The notes under the pieces: generated by a model
The model's input: the letters and a program-made list of their open reading frames with translations, nothing else
Databases searched by the model: none
What the model was told of the DNA's origin: nothing
Made by a program: the position numbers and the translations under genes
Part shown: in pieces, positions 50,064 to 58,753 of the stretch
Numbering within the stretch: the stretch's first letter is position 1
Layout of the letters: each line of letters begins with the position of its first letter
Source: JAEUJZ01 sp964460115
GTDB taxonomy: Bacteria > Myxococcota_A > Polyangia > Palsa-1104 > JAEUJZ01
Direction of reading: 5' to 3'
NCBI GenBank assembly: GCA_964460115.1
Contig: CAYWPR010000002.1
Span: 1-64,000 of the forward strand
DNA length: 64,000 nt

Positions 50064-50082
50064 TTCACACGGCCAGTGTGAA
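50064..50082. promoter_or_regulatory. Perfect inverted repeat in divergent spacer
   Basis: TTCACAC (50064-50070) and GTGTGAA (50076-50082) separated by 5 bases, in the 215-base gap between the sigma operon and the DUF4175 gene. Typical size of a dimeric repressor site. No regulator is identified. Confidence 0.45.
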
Positions 50083-50194
50083 CTGAAGTTATCAGGTTCG
50101 CGCGCAGCTCCACAGCGAAAGTATGTAAGCTTCCGGCACGCCTTCTCCATTTTTTCGAGCGTGAAGGCATCGTCTCGGGAATAATACCTCTGCC

Positions 50195-53100
50195 ATGGCT
50201 GAGCACCATATTCGGGATGTTCAGGCGAAAAGCATGCCGCAGGCCAAAAGCCTGGCGCCCTTTTTTGGGCGCATGCGGCAGCGACTGCGCCGCCGCGACC
50301 TCGGTCGCGCGCTGCTTTTATGGCTGGCATTTGTGCTGGGCAGCGGCACGCTGCTTATGGCCCTGGCGGCCTATGTCGGTCCGTCTTTGATATGGCCGCC
50401 TCTTTTGATTGCCTGGGTGGTGCTCGTATTCTCCTCTGTCGGCGTTCTGGGCTACCGCGCTTACATCGCCCCGCCTGAAGATGAATACATTGCCCGCTAT
50501 GTCGGAGCGCAGGTGCCCGACCTGGCTTCGGATTTGATTTCGGCGGTGCAGCTTATGAAAGCGCCGCCCAGCGGATGCTCTGCGGCGCTTATCGACGAGC
50601 TGTGTCAGCGCACGGCAGCGGCGACAGCGACCCTTTCGCCGCGTCGCCTGGTCAGCCTGCGGCCGGTGCGGCAGGCCGGTCTATTGTTTTTGCTTTTCGC
50701 CTGTGTGTTTGCGATTCGCATCGGCGCACTGTGGCGCGGTGCGCACTTTTTGGTACAGATTCCACCGCCGCATCCGGTGCAGGTCAGCACCGAGCCCTTG
50801 GTCGGCGATTTGCGGCTCCTTCTGACCTATCCGCGCTACTCGGGATTGCCGCAGCGAACGCTGCCGAGTTCATCGGGCGATGTGCTGGTGCTGCCCGGCA
50901 CCGAGGTCAGAATCGAAGCGCGGGCGCTGATGCCGGTGCTGCGCGCCCAGATCGTGCTGCAAAGCGGTCCGCATCAGCAAAGTCTGCCCGTCCAAATTGT
51001 GCGCAAAAATTCGGAAGCGCCGCCGAGCGCGCCGCATTATCCGCTGCTCGTCGCCAGCTTTACCGCGAGCCAGCCTGGTTCTTACTATTTTCTGCTCGAT
51101 CGCGCCTACAAAGATGCCGTGCGCGAACACACTCCCCATCGCATCGATATAGAGCCCGATCAGCCGCCGCGCATCGACCTGTTCGCGCCTGCCGACGAAC
51201 TGGAGGTAACCGCGACCCGGCGCATTGAGCTTGGCTATAGCGCCGAAGACGATTTGGGCCTTGGCGACATCGATCTGGTCTTTAAAATCGGCAACACTGG
51301 AGAGCGGCGCAAACGCATCCGCAGCGCCGACGCACAGGCCAAGCCAGATCATGGGCGCACAGCGCCGCTGCGCAATATCGCCGCCAAAATCGAATGGGAT
51401 CTGAGCGAACTTGAGCTGCCGGCCGGCGTCGCCGTGATCTATCGCATGGAAGCGCGCGATTTGGACACCGTCAGCGGCCCCAATGTCGGACGCTCGCGCG
51501 ACTACATTCTGCGCATTTTAAGCCCGCGCGAAAAAACCGATGCGCTTTTGGCCAATCAGGAACAGTTGCGCGAACTCGGCATTCATCTGCTCGGCGACCG
51601 CATCGAACTGGCGCGGTCTTTGTTCGCGCCGCAAAGCGAAAACCGCGAGCCCAGCAGCGACCCTTGGGAACGCGCCCTGACCGTACATCGCAAAGCCGAG
51701 GCCCTGCTTTTGCATCTAGGACGCGTGCCGCCCGATAGTTCGCGCGGCACCGCCGTTCCCAAGGATCTTTATGCGACGCTGCAAGAAATTGGTCAGCGCC
51801 TCGGCCGTTTGATTCAGGACGAAGAAGCGCTGCTTTCAGAACTGCGGGCGCGCCGCGCCTTGGGACAAAGCGCGCGCAAAAGCAACAAAGAGCTCGCCTC
51901 CGTCAACGAACGTCATATTGCCGAGCTCGAGCGCGATATTTTGCTGCTCGACGACCTTATCGGCCGGCAGCGACTGGAAGATCTGCTGGCGATTGGCGAT
52001 GAGATGACTTCGCTGCGCGACCGCATGCGCCAGCTTTTGGCGGACTACAAAAAAGCGCCCAATGAAAATTTGCGCCGCGAACTGGAACGCGAGCTGCGCG
52101 CTTTCGAACGCCGCTTGGCCGAGCTTATGGAACGGGCCAAGCGTCTGTCGCATGAGGTTCCCGATGAATTTTTGAACCGCGAGGCGCTGGGTCAAAACGA
52201 CATGCAAAGCCGCATCGACCGCATGCGCAAACTTTTGGAAAAAGGCGAGCTTGATCGGGTGGCCAGCGAGTTTGAACGCTTGTCGCAGTCGCTGGACACG
52301 CTGATGAAGGGCATGGAATCCGACCTGCATGGCTACCGTCGCGAGCGCTTTACCGCCGAAGAACGAGCACTTGCCGAAATGGAAAATCGCATCAGCGATC
52401 TCAGCCACGATCAGGCCGACATCAAGCGTCGTACCGAAGAACTTAAGCAGACCGCCAGCATGCGGGCCAGGCAGCTTGTGCGGGATCGGGCCGAAGCTTT
52501 GTCCAAACGCTTGCTCGGCGATGTCGCGCGCTTGCGCAAGCTGCTTGGCGAAGTCGATGTGGCGCCAATCGGTCCCTGGGGCAGCGACGAAATGGAAAAA
52601 GTGAATCATCGGCTGGATGACCTTGGTCGCATGCTGGAACAGGGCGATCTGGATGAGGCGCAGGCGATGGCCCAAGAAGCCGAGCAATCGCTTGGGCGCC
52701 TTGAAGCCGAGCTGCGCAGCGAAGAACAAGCGTCGCGCTGGGGACAGCGGGTGCGGCTTGGCCGCTCGCGCGCCCGTTTGGAACAAGGGCGGGAAATTGC
52801 TCACGGCATTTCCACCGAGATCGGCCGCGCCCTGCCCCGTCCCGAGGAATTATTGGCCCCGCCGGAGCGGCGGCAACTTGCCGATCTGCGCAGCGAGCAA
52901 GAAGCGCTGCGGCGCCGCGGCGGTGAACTCGGCAAAGAATTCAGCAAGCGCGCGCAGCAAATCAAAGACGCGCCGCTTTTGGATCGGCTGAGCCAGCAAG
53001 CCGGCGAAGGGTTGCGCCGCGCCGGCGGATTTATGCAGAAATCCGAGGAAGAGCTGCGGCAGCTAACTCCACGCAGCGCCGCCGCCGCGCAAGGTCAAGC

Positions 53101-53326
53101 CATCGAGCAGCTACACCAAATGCAAAAACAAGTACAACAGGCGCGGCGTCCGCAAAACGACGGAGCCGGCACCCGTTCCGAACGCGAACCGGTCAAAATT
53201 CCCGGCGCCGAAGAATATCGCGCGCCCAAAGAATTTCGACAGGACATTCTAGATGCCGCCAAGCGCGAACCTCCGTCGGAATACCGCGAGCAGGTCAAGC
53301 ATTACTACGAGGAGCTCATTCAATGA
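50195..53326 (+). CDS. DUF4175 family membrane protein
   Basis: A 1043-residue protein. Two adjacent spans (about 40-62 and 64-85) and another near 160-178 lie at the N-terminus. A periplasmic region with Ig-like character (about 200-430) follows, including IELGYSAEDDLGLGDIDLVFKI. The C-terminal 550 residues are highly helical, mostly charged and coiled-coil-like (LKQTASMRARQLVRDRAEALSKRLL). This layout and length fit DUF4175, a family often clustered with MoxR-type ATPases and von Willebrand factor proteins, which are absent here. Function is unknown. Its stop overlaps the next gene's start (ATGA), indicating coupled synthesis with the zincin/TPR protein. The start codon could be the ATG 13 codons downstream. 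Confidence 0.8.
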   Translation: MAEHHIRDVQAKSMPQAKSLAPFFGRMRQRLRRRDLGRALLLWLAFVLGSGTLLMALAAYVGPSLIWPPLLIAWVVLVFSSVGVLGYRAYIAPPEDEYIARYVGAQVPDLASDLISAVQLMKAPPSGCSAALIDELCQRTAAATATLSPRRLVSLRPVRQAGLLFLLFACVFAIRIGALWRGAHFLVQIPPPHPVQVSTEPLVGDLRLLLTYPRYSGLPQRTLPSSSGDVLVLPGTEVRIEARALMPVLRAQIVLQSGPHQQSLPVQIVRKNSEAPPSAPHYPLLVASFTASQPGSYYFLLDRAYKDAVREHTPHRIDIEPDQPPRIDLFAPADELEVTATRRIELGYSAEDDLGLGDIDLVFKIGNTGERRKRIRSADAQAKPDHGRTAPLRNIAAKIEWDLSELELPAGVAVIYRMEARDLDTVSGPNVGRSRDYILRILSPREKTDALLANQEQLRELGIHLLGDRIELARSLFAPQSENREPSSDPWERALTVHRKAEALLLHLGRVPPDSSRGTAVPKDLYATLQEIGQRLGRLIQDEEALLSELRARRALGQSARKSNKELASVNERHIAELERDILLLDDLIGRQRLEDLLAIGDEMTSLRDRMRQLLADYKKAPNENLRRELERELRAFERRLAELMERAKRLSHEVPDEFLNREALGQNDMQSRIDRMRKLLEKGELDRVASEFERLSQSLDTLMKGMESDLHGYRRERFTAEERALAEMENRISDLSHDQADIKRRTEELKQTASMRARQLVRDRAEALSKRLLGDVARLRKLLGEVDVAPIGPWGSDEMEKVNHRLDDLGRMLEQGDLDEAQAMAQEAEQSLGRLEAELRSEEQASRWGQRVRLGRSRARLEQGREIAHGISTEIGRALPRPEELLAPPERRQLADLRSEQEALRRRGGELGKEFSKRAQQIKDAPLLDRLSQQAGEGLRRAGGFMQKSEEELRQLTPRSAAAAQGQAIEQLHQMQKQVQQARRPQNDGAGTRSEREPVKIPGAEEYRAPKEFRQDILDAAKREPPSEYREQVKHYYEELIQ

Positions 53327-55008
53327 CCAGGCGAATGCGCGGCGGGGTTTTGGGGCTTTGGGGCGGCTTTTTCCTGCTTTTTGGCCTGATGCTGCCGTCG
53401 GCCATTGGCGCCCCAAACGGCCGCGGCCATCGCGAAGAAGCCCTGCTAAATGCGCAACGCCTGCTTAACGAATGGCGCGTCGGTGCCGCGGCGCAAACGC
53501 TGGCCCCGCTATTAAGCAGCCGCAGCCATGATCTAGAGGTCGAGCTGCTTTATGGCGAGCTCTTGTTTTATCAAGGCGCCTACGAAGCGGCGGCGCGCAG
53601 CCTGCGTAGCGCGCTAAGCGGACTGCGGCTGCCACAGGCTGAAGCGCAGGAAGTGCGCACGCTGGCCGAGCTTTCGACATCCAGCGCCGAGGTCACACGC
53701 GGTTTTGCCGAGCAGGCGTCCAAAGGCGGCCACTTTTTGTTTCGTTACCGTCGCGGACGTGATGAAGTGCTGATTCCCTACGCTGGCGAGGCCCTGGAGA
53801 AAGCCTGGGCCGCGCTGGGCGAAGATTTTTCTGGAATCGGCTCTGCCGAAGAAGCCGCATCGCGCCCTAGCGATCCGGTGCGCGTCGAAATTTATGAAGA
53901 CATCGCCGATTTGGCCCGCGTCTCGACCCTGACCATTAAAGAGATCGAAACCAGCGGCACCATTGCCTTGTGCAAATGGAATCGTCTGATGATTGTGTCG
54001 CCACGAGCGCTTTTGCGCGGCTATCCCTGGCTGGACACGCTGACTCACGAATATACGCATTACATCGTTACTCGGGTGTCGCGCGGTACGGCGCCCATTT
54101 GGCTGCATGAAGGTCTGGCCAAGTTCGAAGAACGCCGCTGGCGTGGCCCTTCGGGCGGCGGACTGACGCCCACGCTGGAGCATTTTTTGGCGACAGCCCT
54201 GGCCAAACATCGCTTTATTACTTTCGAACAAATGTCGCCGTCGATGGCCAAGCTGCCTTCGCAAGAGGACACCGCCCTGGCTTTTGCCGAGGTGTATTCG
54301 GTCGTCGAATATCTGCACAGCAAACTCGGCTGGGCGGGCGTGCGGCGGCTGCTTTTGGAGCTTGGCCGCGGTACTTCGGATACGCGTGCCCTGGCCACTG
54401 TCTATGGCGATTCTTACGAAGCCTTCGACCGCGCCTGGAAAAACTGGCTGCGCGGGCGCAAGCTGCGCACCCACGCCGGCATGTACACCGCGCGGTTGCG
54501 TTTCAAAAAGACCGCTCCAGAGCCGACCAAACGCAACAATGCCGCGGGGACCCATCCGTCTGCGGAAGAAGACGACAGCGGCGAAATCGTCGATCCCAAG
54601 GCCCGCAACTTTGCGCGCCTAGGCGGGCTATTGCGGGCGCGCGGCCGACTGCTGGCGGCAGCCGTGGAGTACGAAAAGGCCCAAGGAGTGCTAGGCGCCG
54701 GCCATCCACTTTTGGCCTTAAAACTTGGCCGCACCTATTTGGATCTGGAAGAGCCCGACCGCGCCATTTCTGCTCTGGAACCGGCGCGTGAAATCTACGC
54801 CGACCTGCCCGGTTTTAACGCGGCCATGGGCGATGCCTGGATGAAAAAGGGCGATTTGCGCAAAGCCGTGCCGTATTTGGAAGCAGCCATCGCCACAAGC
54901 CCCTTTGATCCGCGCACGCACTGCGATTTGTGGCGCGCGTATCGCGATTTACAAAGTCCGCTGGCCGAGCGCGCCAGCCATGCCTGCGCGCTGCTTAGTC
55001 CGCATTAA
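53323..55008 (+). CDS. Zincin-like (peptidase MA) protein with TPR repeats
   Basis: A 561-residue exported protein with a signal sequence (cleavage about residue 29). TPR-like helices precede a metallopeptidase domain: HEYTHYIV near residue 242 and IWLHEGLAKFEE near residue 259 form the HExxH...E arrangement of the peptidase MA group. After it come further TPR-like pairs (about 430-545) with YLDLEEPDRAISALEP and GDAWMKKGDLRKAVPYLEAA. It could be an envelope metalloprotease or a structural relative. It is translationally coupled to the DUF4175 protein, so they likely act together. The end overlaps the convergent JAMM gene by 14 bases. Confidence 0.85.
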   Translation: MTRRMRGGVLGLWGGFFLLFGLMLPSAIGAPNGRGHREEALLNAQRLLNEWRVGAAAQTLAPLLSSRSHDLEVELLYGELLFYQGAYEAAARSLRSALSGLRLPQAEAQEVRTLAELSTSSAEVTRGFAEQASKGGHFLFRYRRGRDEVLIPYAGEALEKAWAALGEDFSGIGSAEEAASRPSDPVRVEIYEDIADLARVSTLTIKEIETSGTIALCKWNRLMIVSPRALLRGYPWLDTLTHEYTHYIVTRVSRGTAPIWLHEGLAKFEERRWRGPSGGGLTPTLEHFLATALAKHRFITFEQMSPSMAKLPSQEDTALAFAEVYSVVEYLHSKLGWAGVRRLLLELGRGTSDTRALATVYGDSYEAFDRAWKNWLRGRKLRTHAGMYTARLRFKKTAPEPTKRNNAAGTHPSAEEDDSGEIVDPKARNFARLGGLLRARGRLLAAAVEYEKAQGVLGAGHPLLALKLGRTYLDLEEPDRAISALEPAREIYADLPGFNAAMGDAWMKKGDLRKAVPYLEAAIATSPFDPRTHCDLWRAYRDLQSPLAERASHACALLSPH

Positions 55009-55480
55009 TCGCCATCGGCGGAAACTCGGCAATGGTCACAAACTCGCCGCCGCGAAAGCGAAACAGCCTGGCGCCGCGCACTTCGGCGTTGCGGCAATCG
55101 ATGACCAGGTAGTCCACCGGATAGATCAATTCGGCGTCAAAAATCGCGGCCCGGCGGTCTTCTTCCGAAAAGTAGGCACCGACTTCGATGTGCGAGTGAT
55201 AGATGACTTTGACTGGAACATCGCTGCGCAGCGATTCATCCAGAAACTGCAAATCGCGCATTCCCAGCGAGTAGGCGGTACGCGCATCGCGCGGAAAAGA
55301 ATTCGCATCGCGCGCATGTAGCTGGTTTTGCTGGTTTTGACACGGCCGCGCGGTGTCGCACAGCGCTTGCCCGCGCGGTCCCAAAAGCAATCCGCAGGCC
55401 TCATCCGGATAACAGCGCCGCGCATCGGCATAAGCGATCGCCAGTGCCGCTGCCGAAATTTCAGGAATCTCGTCGAGCAT
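54995..55480 (-). CDS. JAMM/MPN+ (M67) metalloprotease, Mec-like
   Basis: A 161-residue zinc isopeptidase. The catalytic JAMM set is complete: Glu in DEACGLLLG near residue 27 and HSH...SxxD in YHSHIEVGAYFSEEDR near residue 95. Length and placement match the Mec-type proteases, which in Mycobacterium release cysteine from the sulfur-carrier protein CysO after cysteine synthase CysM. Here the gene follows cysteine synthase by one base (TAA-A-ATG), supporting the same pathway. The sulfur-carrier gene cysO is not adjacent. The start at 55480 is preferred over a longer frame that overlaps the synthase gene. Confidence 0.9.
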   Translation of the reverse strand: MLDEIPEISAAALAIAYADARRCYPDEACGLLLGPRGQALCDTARPCQNQQNQLHARDANSFPRDARTAYSLGMRDLQFLDESLRSDVPVKVIYHSHIEVGAYFSEEDRRAAIFDAELIYPVDYLVIDCRNAEVRGARLFRFRGGEFVTIAEFPPMAINAD

Positions 55481-55481
55481 T

Positions 55482-56492
55482 TTAGTACTCGTAAGGTCTT
55501 TCCCATTTGAGCGGAACAAAATAGCGATCGCCGCGATCGCACAAAACCGTGGCGATGCAGCCGCTTTGCCCGGCCGCGGAAAGTTCGCGCGCCACGCGCA
55601 GCGCCCCGGCGACGTTGGCGCCTGCGGAATGTCCTACAAACAGCCCTTCATCCACTTTCAGCCGTTCGGTCATTTCCCAGCCCTCGTCGGTGGACATAGA
55701 CATTGTGCGATCCACGCATTCCTCGGGCCGCCAGATTTTCGGCACGATAGAGCTTTGCATGTGCTTTAAGCCCTCTAAGCCATGAAATCCATCATCCGGT
55801 TCGACCGCGATGACAGTGATGCACTTGCCTTGCGGCAAAACATGTTCCTTCAGGCGCCTTCCCACTCCCATCACCGTGCCCGAGGTACCGATGCCGGTCA
55901 CAAAATGCGTCAGCCGATTGCCGAGGACGGCCAAAAGCTCGGCTCCGGTTCCCAGATAATGGGCGCGCGGATTTGATTCGTTGCTGTACTGATCGGGGTA
56001 AAAATAGCGTTCCGCATCGTTTTCGACGAGCTCGCGCACAAGTCGAATCGCGCCGTCGGAACCTTCCATTTCTGAGGAAAAAACCAGCTCGGTGCCATAG
56101 GCTGCGGTGATTTGTTTGCGCGCCGCCGAAACATTGGCCGGCATGACCAGCTTCACCGAGTAGCCCAAAGCCGCCCCGACCAGCGAATACGCGACTCCAG
56201 TGTTGCCCGAAGTCGCATCTATGATCGTCTTGCCTGGATGCAGACGTCCGTCGGCAATCGCATCGCGCAGCATCTGCAAAGCGGGCCGATCCTTGACCGA
56301 ACCGCCGGGGTTTGCAAACTCGCATTTGGCCCAGATTTCGACACCGGGGGGTTCGATGTGGAAGAGCCGCAAAAGCGGCGTTCCGCCAATCAGATCGAGT
56401 ACCGAGGCGCAAGCCTGCGCTTGCCGCGCGCCCAGCTCTTGCCGCAGTTGTGCGGCGGCGATGGGCACATCGGTCAAAGCCCGCGTCGGCAT
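55482..56492 (-). CDS. Cysteine synthase (CysM-like)
   Basis: A 336-residue PLP enzyme of fold type II. Landmark segments are NPGGSVKDRPAL near residue 62 with the PLP lysine, SGNTGVAYSLVGAALGY near residue 95 and GIGTSGTVMGVGRRLKE near residue 205. It condenses O-acetyl- or O-phospho-serine with sulfide or a thiocarboxylated carrier protein to make cysteine. The adjacency to a Mec-like JAMM protease favours the carrier-dependent CysM route. About 20 extra residues at the N-terminus precede the core. The gene starts 3 bases after a small membrane protein gene. Confidence 0.92.
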   Translation of the reverse strand: MPTRALTDVPIAAAQLRQELGARQAQACASVLDLIGGTPLLRLFHIEPPGVEIWAKCEFANPGGSVKDRPALQMLRDAIADGRLHPGKTIIDATSGNTGVAYSLVGAALGYSVKLVMPANVSAARKQITAAYGTELVFSSEMEGSDGAIRLVRELVENDAERYFYPDQYSNESNPRAHYLGTGAELLAVLGNRLTHFVTGIGTSGTVMGVGRRLKEHVLPQGKCITVIAVEPDDGFHGLEGLKHMQSSIVPKIWRPEECVDRTMSMSTDEGWEMTERLKVDEGLFVGHSAGANVAGALRVARELSAAGQSGCIATVLCDRGDRYFVPLKWERPYEY

Positions 56493-56495
56493 CGC

Positions 56496-56804
56496 TCAGT
56501 TGGCAGCGGATGGAGCGCTTTTCTGACGCTGCATCGATTGAAACAAAGCAGAGGGGTCAAAATCGACCTTCAGCCCCAACACCTGCGACGTCAGGTAATA
56601 AATGACGCCAAGCGACATAATCAGCAAAAGCGCCGAGGTGGCCGCGCTAAATAGACTTAATCCAAAGGTGGTGAGCACTCCGCCGGCATAAAGCAGCCGC
56701 AGCGCCAATTTTTGCTCGCGCACGGCGGGCGGCGTCAGCGTGAACAAGATGCTGCCCGCGCGTCCTTCTTGAAGCAGGCTGAAGATGAATTCGCGAAAGC
56801 TCAT
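56496..56804 (-). CDS. Small membrane protein, unknown
   Basis: A 102-residue protein with two predicted spans (about 34-52 and 56-76), an amphipathic N-terminal helix (MSFREFIFSLLQEG) and a polar C-terminus. AAAGGAC precedes the ATG at a good distance. It is encoded between the heme O synthase and cysteine synthase genes with 18- and 3-base gaps, so it is co-transcribed with both. No family recognised. Confidence 0.7.
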   Translation of the reverse strand: MSFREFIFSLLQEGRAGSILFTLTPPAVREQKLALRLLYAGGVLTTFGLSLFSAATSALLLIMSLGVIYYLTSQVLGLKVDFDPSALFQSMQRQKSAPSAAN

Positions 56805-56822
56805 GGAAGTCCTTTTTTCAAG

Positions 56823-57689
56823 CTACCCAAGCGCTTTGCCGATCACGAGCGCCATGGTCAGCGTCAATAAGTAAAGCAGGGATCCCAAAAACAAAGAGCG
56901 AGCCCAACTTACGCCAGCAGAGCGCCGCAGTCCTGCAAAGCCTAGCGCCAAAAAAGCCAAGCCCGTGATGAGCGCGGTACACATGTACAGCGAACCGCCG
57001 TAGCCAAGTGGCACCGGCAACAAGCTTACGGGCCCGAGCGCCAGAAGATATAGAACGATCTGCAGCTTCGCGGTGCCTATGCCATGCTCGGTGGCGGTGA
57101 CTTTGTAGCCGGCTTCGCGATATTCAGCGGCGCGATACAGCGAGATCGCCAAAAAATGCGGAAGTTGCCACAAAAACAAAATGGCAAATAGCGTCAAGCC
57201 GCCCAGATCTAGCTGCCCAGTGACCGCGGTCCAGCCCATAAGCGGTGGAATGGCCCCCGGCACGGCGCCAACCACCAGCGCCCCGGGCGACATTTGCTTC
57301 ATGGGCGTATACACCGCGACATAGACGAAAAGGGCGATAAGCCCCAGGATGCAGGTCAAAAGATTGGCCGACAGCCACAAAAGCGGCACCGCCAAAAGGC
57401 TTAGCAAAAGACCAAAACCCAGCGCTTCCATCGGAGCCAGTTTGCCGGCCGGAAGCGGCCGACGCCGAGTGCGCGGCGCCCGACCATCAATGTCCCGTTC
57501 CAGGTACATGTTCAGGGCGTTGGCCCCGGCGACAATGGCCACCGTGCCCAAAAGCACGCCGAGCGTACGCCAGGGCGAAAGTCCGGTGTTCGCGTCCGGC
57601 GCGACATAAAGTCCCATGCCGGTCGTGCCGAGCACCATCACGGTAATTCGTGGCTTGGCCAAAGCAATATAGGCCGACAGCTTGCTCAT
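56823..57689 (-). CDS. ctaB: Protoheme IX farnesyltransferase (heme O synthase)
   Basis: A 288-residue UbiA-family prenyltransferase that converts heme B to heme O by adding a farnesyl group. It starts MSKLSAYIALAKPRI, which is typical of CtaB/CyoE, and contains NALNMYLERDIDGRAPRTRRRPLPAG near residue 55 with the UbiA aspartate-rich motif. The second motif region is YREAGYKV. About eight membrane spans are predicted. The ATG at 57689 overlaps the stop of ctaA by one base (TGATG); a longer frame upstream runs antisense-like through ctaA and is not used. Together with ctaA it makes heme A for an aa3-type oxidase, although the oxidase genes are not here. Confidence 0.95.
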   Translation of the reverse strand: MSKLSAYIALAKPRITVMVLGTTGMGLYVAPDANTGLSPWRTLGVLLGTVAIVAGANALNMYLERDIDGRAPRTRRRPLPAGKLAPMEALGFGLLLSLLAVPLLWLSANLLTCILGLIALFVYVAVYTPMKQMSPGALVVGAVPGAIPPLMGWTAVTGQLDLGGLTLFAILFLWQLPHFLAISLYRAAEYREAGYKVTATEHGIGTAKLQIVLYLLALGPVSLLPVPLGYGGSLYMCTALITGLAFLALGFAGLRRSAGVSWARSLFLGSLLYLLTLTMALVIGKALG

Positions 57690-58648
57690 CAGGCAACATC
57701 TCCAGCAGGCGTCACAAGCCCGCCAGAAGGAACGATGGTTTGGGTTTTCGCCGCGCGCAGCCGAAGACATAGCACGACAAGCCCGGCCAGAAGCAGCGCG
57801 CCTAGTCCAAGGTGGGCGGTGACCTGAAACAGGCTTAGATACGTCCATACACTGAGCAGCCCAAGCGCAATTTGCAAAAGCACGCCGAGCGGTAGCGCCA
57901 CCATGAGGGCTCGGCGCAGCGCATCGGTATGGCGCCGCATGCGCAGCCGCAAGCGCGGCAGGGTAAAAAACAGCACCGCCGCAAAAAGCAGTCCATTTAG
58001 GCGGTGGATGGCCTGCAAAAGCACTTTGGCTGGCGCCCCAAGCGGCAGCAATCCCGCCTGGCAAAAAGGAATCTCCAAGCAGGCAAGCCCCGCTCCGGTA
58101 TGGCGCACAAGGCCGCCGAGCGCAATCTGCACATAGCAAAGCGCGGTGGCAAATAGCAGCAGGTAATAACTGCCGCGCGGTACCTCATCGCGGTGAAAAA
58201 TTGCTCCAGGCGGCGCCGAAGCTGCGGCGTGACGCGTCAGGCAGGCAATGCTCACCATGGTCGAGAAAAAAAGCATCGACGTACAAAGATGCGCCCAGGA
58301 AATCAGCGTCGGCAGCCTATAAATCACGGTCAGACCGCCGAGCACCCCTTGAGTGATGACGAGCAAAAGCCCGAGCCCGGCCAGGGGCCGCACCGCGAAA
58401 TGAATGCCGCGGCCTTCGCGCAGCGCCAGCACGAACAAGCTCACGGTAAGCACGCCGACGCTGCTGGCAAACAGGCGATGCCCATGCTCAATGGCGATGC
58501 TGCCTTCCATGCGTGGAAAAAATTGTCCGAAACAAGTCGGCCAATCCGGACAGGCCAAAGATGAGCCGGTGCCGTGCACAATGCCACCGACCATTAGCAG
58601 TAACCAGGTTGCCACAGCCGTGGCCAAAGCAAGACGGTGCGTCCACAT
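57689..58648 (-). CDS. ctaA: Heme A synthase (CtaA/COX15)
   Basis: A 319-residue membrane monooxygenase that oxidises heme O to heme A. It has eight predicted spans in two homologous halves. The conserved histidines are visible in EHGHRLFASSVG near residue 53, SWAHLCTSM near residue 117, AIHRLNGLLFAA near residue 213 and TAHLGLGALLL near residue 275. The extracytoplasmic cysteines in SLACPDWPTCFG and GLACLEIPFCQAG, a mark of the CtaA (type with Cys pairs) class, are both present. The gene is directly upstream of and overlaps ctaB. Confidence 0.95.
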   Translation of the reverse strand: MWTHRLALATAVATWLLLMVGGIVHGTGSSLACPDWPTCFGQFFPRMEGSIAIEHGHRLFASSVGVLTVSLFVLALREGRGIHFAVRPLAGLGLLLVITQGVLGGLTVIYRLPTLISWAHLCTSMLFFSTMVSIACLTRHAAASAPPGAIFHRDEVPRGSYYLLLFATALCYVQIALGGLVRHTGAGLACLEIPFCQAGLLPLGAPAKVLLQAIHRLNGLLFAAVLFFTLPRLRLRMRRHTDALRRALMVALPLGVLLQIALGLLSVWTYLSLFQVTAHLGLGALLLAGLVVLCLRLRAAKTQTIVPSGGLVTPAGDVA

Positions 58649-58753
58649 GGATGCCTTCTCAAATTTCTAGAGGAACTTCTATCGCGGCGAACACTAGCAG
58701 CGTTAGAAAAAACTGTCACGGGCTGCGCACCGCAACGCCTCGAAGCCGGCGAA

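Noticed and set aside
51836..52804. 322-codon reverse frame inside the DUF4175 gene
   Set aside because: Antisense to a continuous coiled-coil coding region; composition mirrors the forward gene.
57690..58139. 150-codon N-terminal extension of the ctaB frame
   Set aside because: Antisense-frame-like sequence overlapping ctaA in another reading frame; the conserved MSKLSAYIALAKP start follows directly at the ctaA stop.
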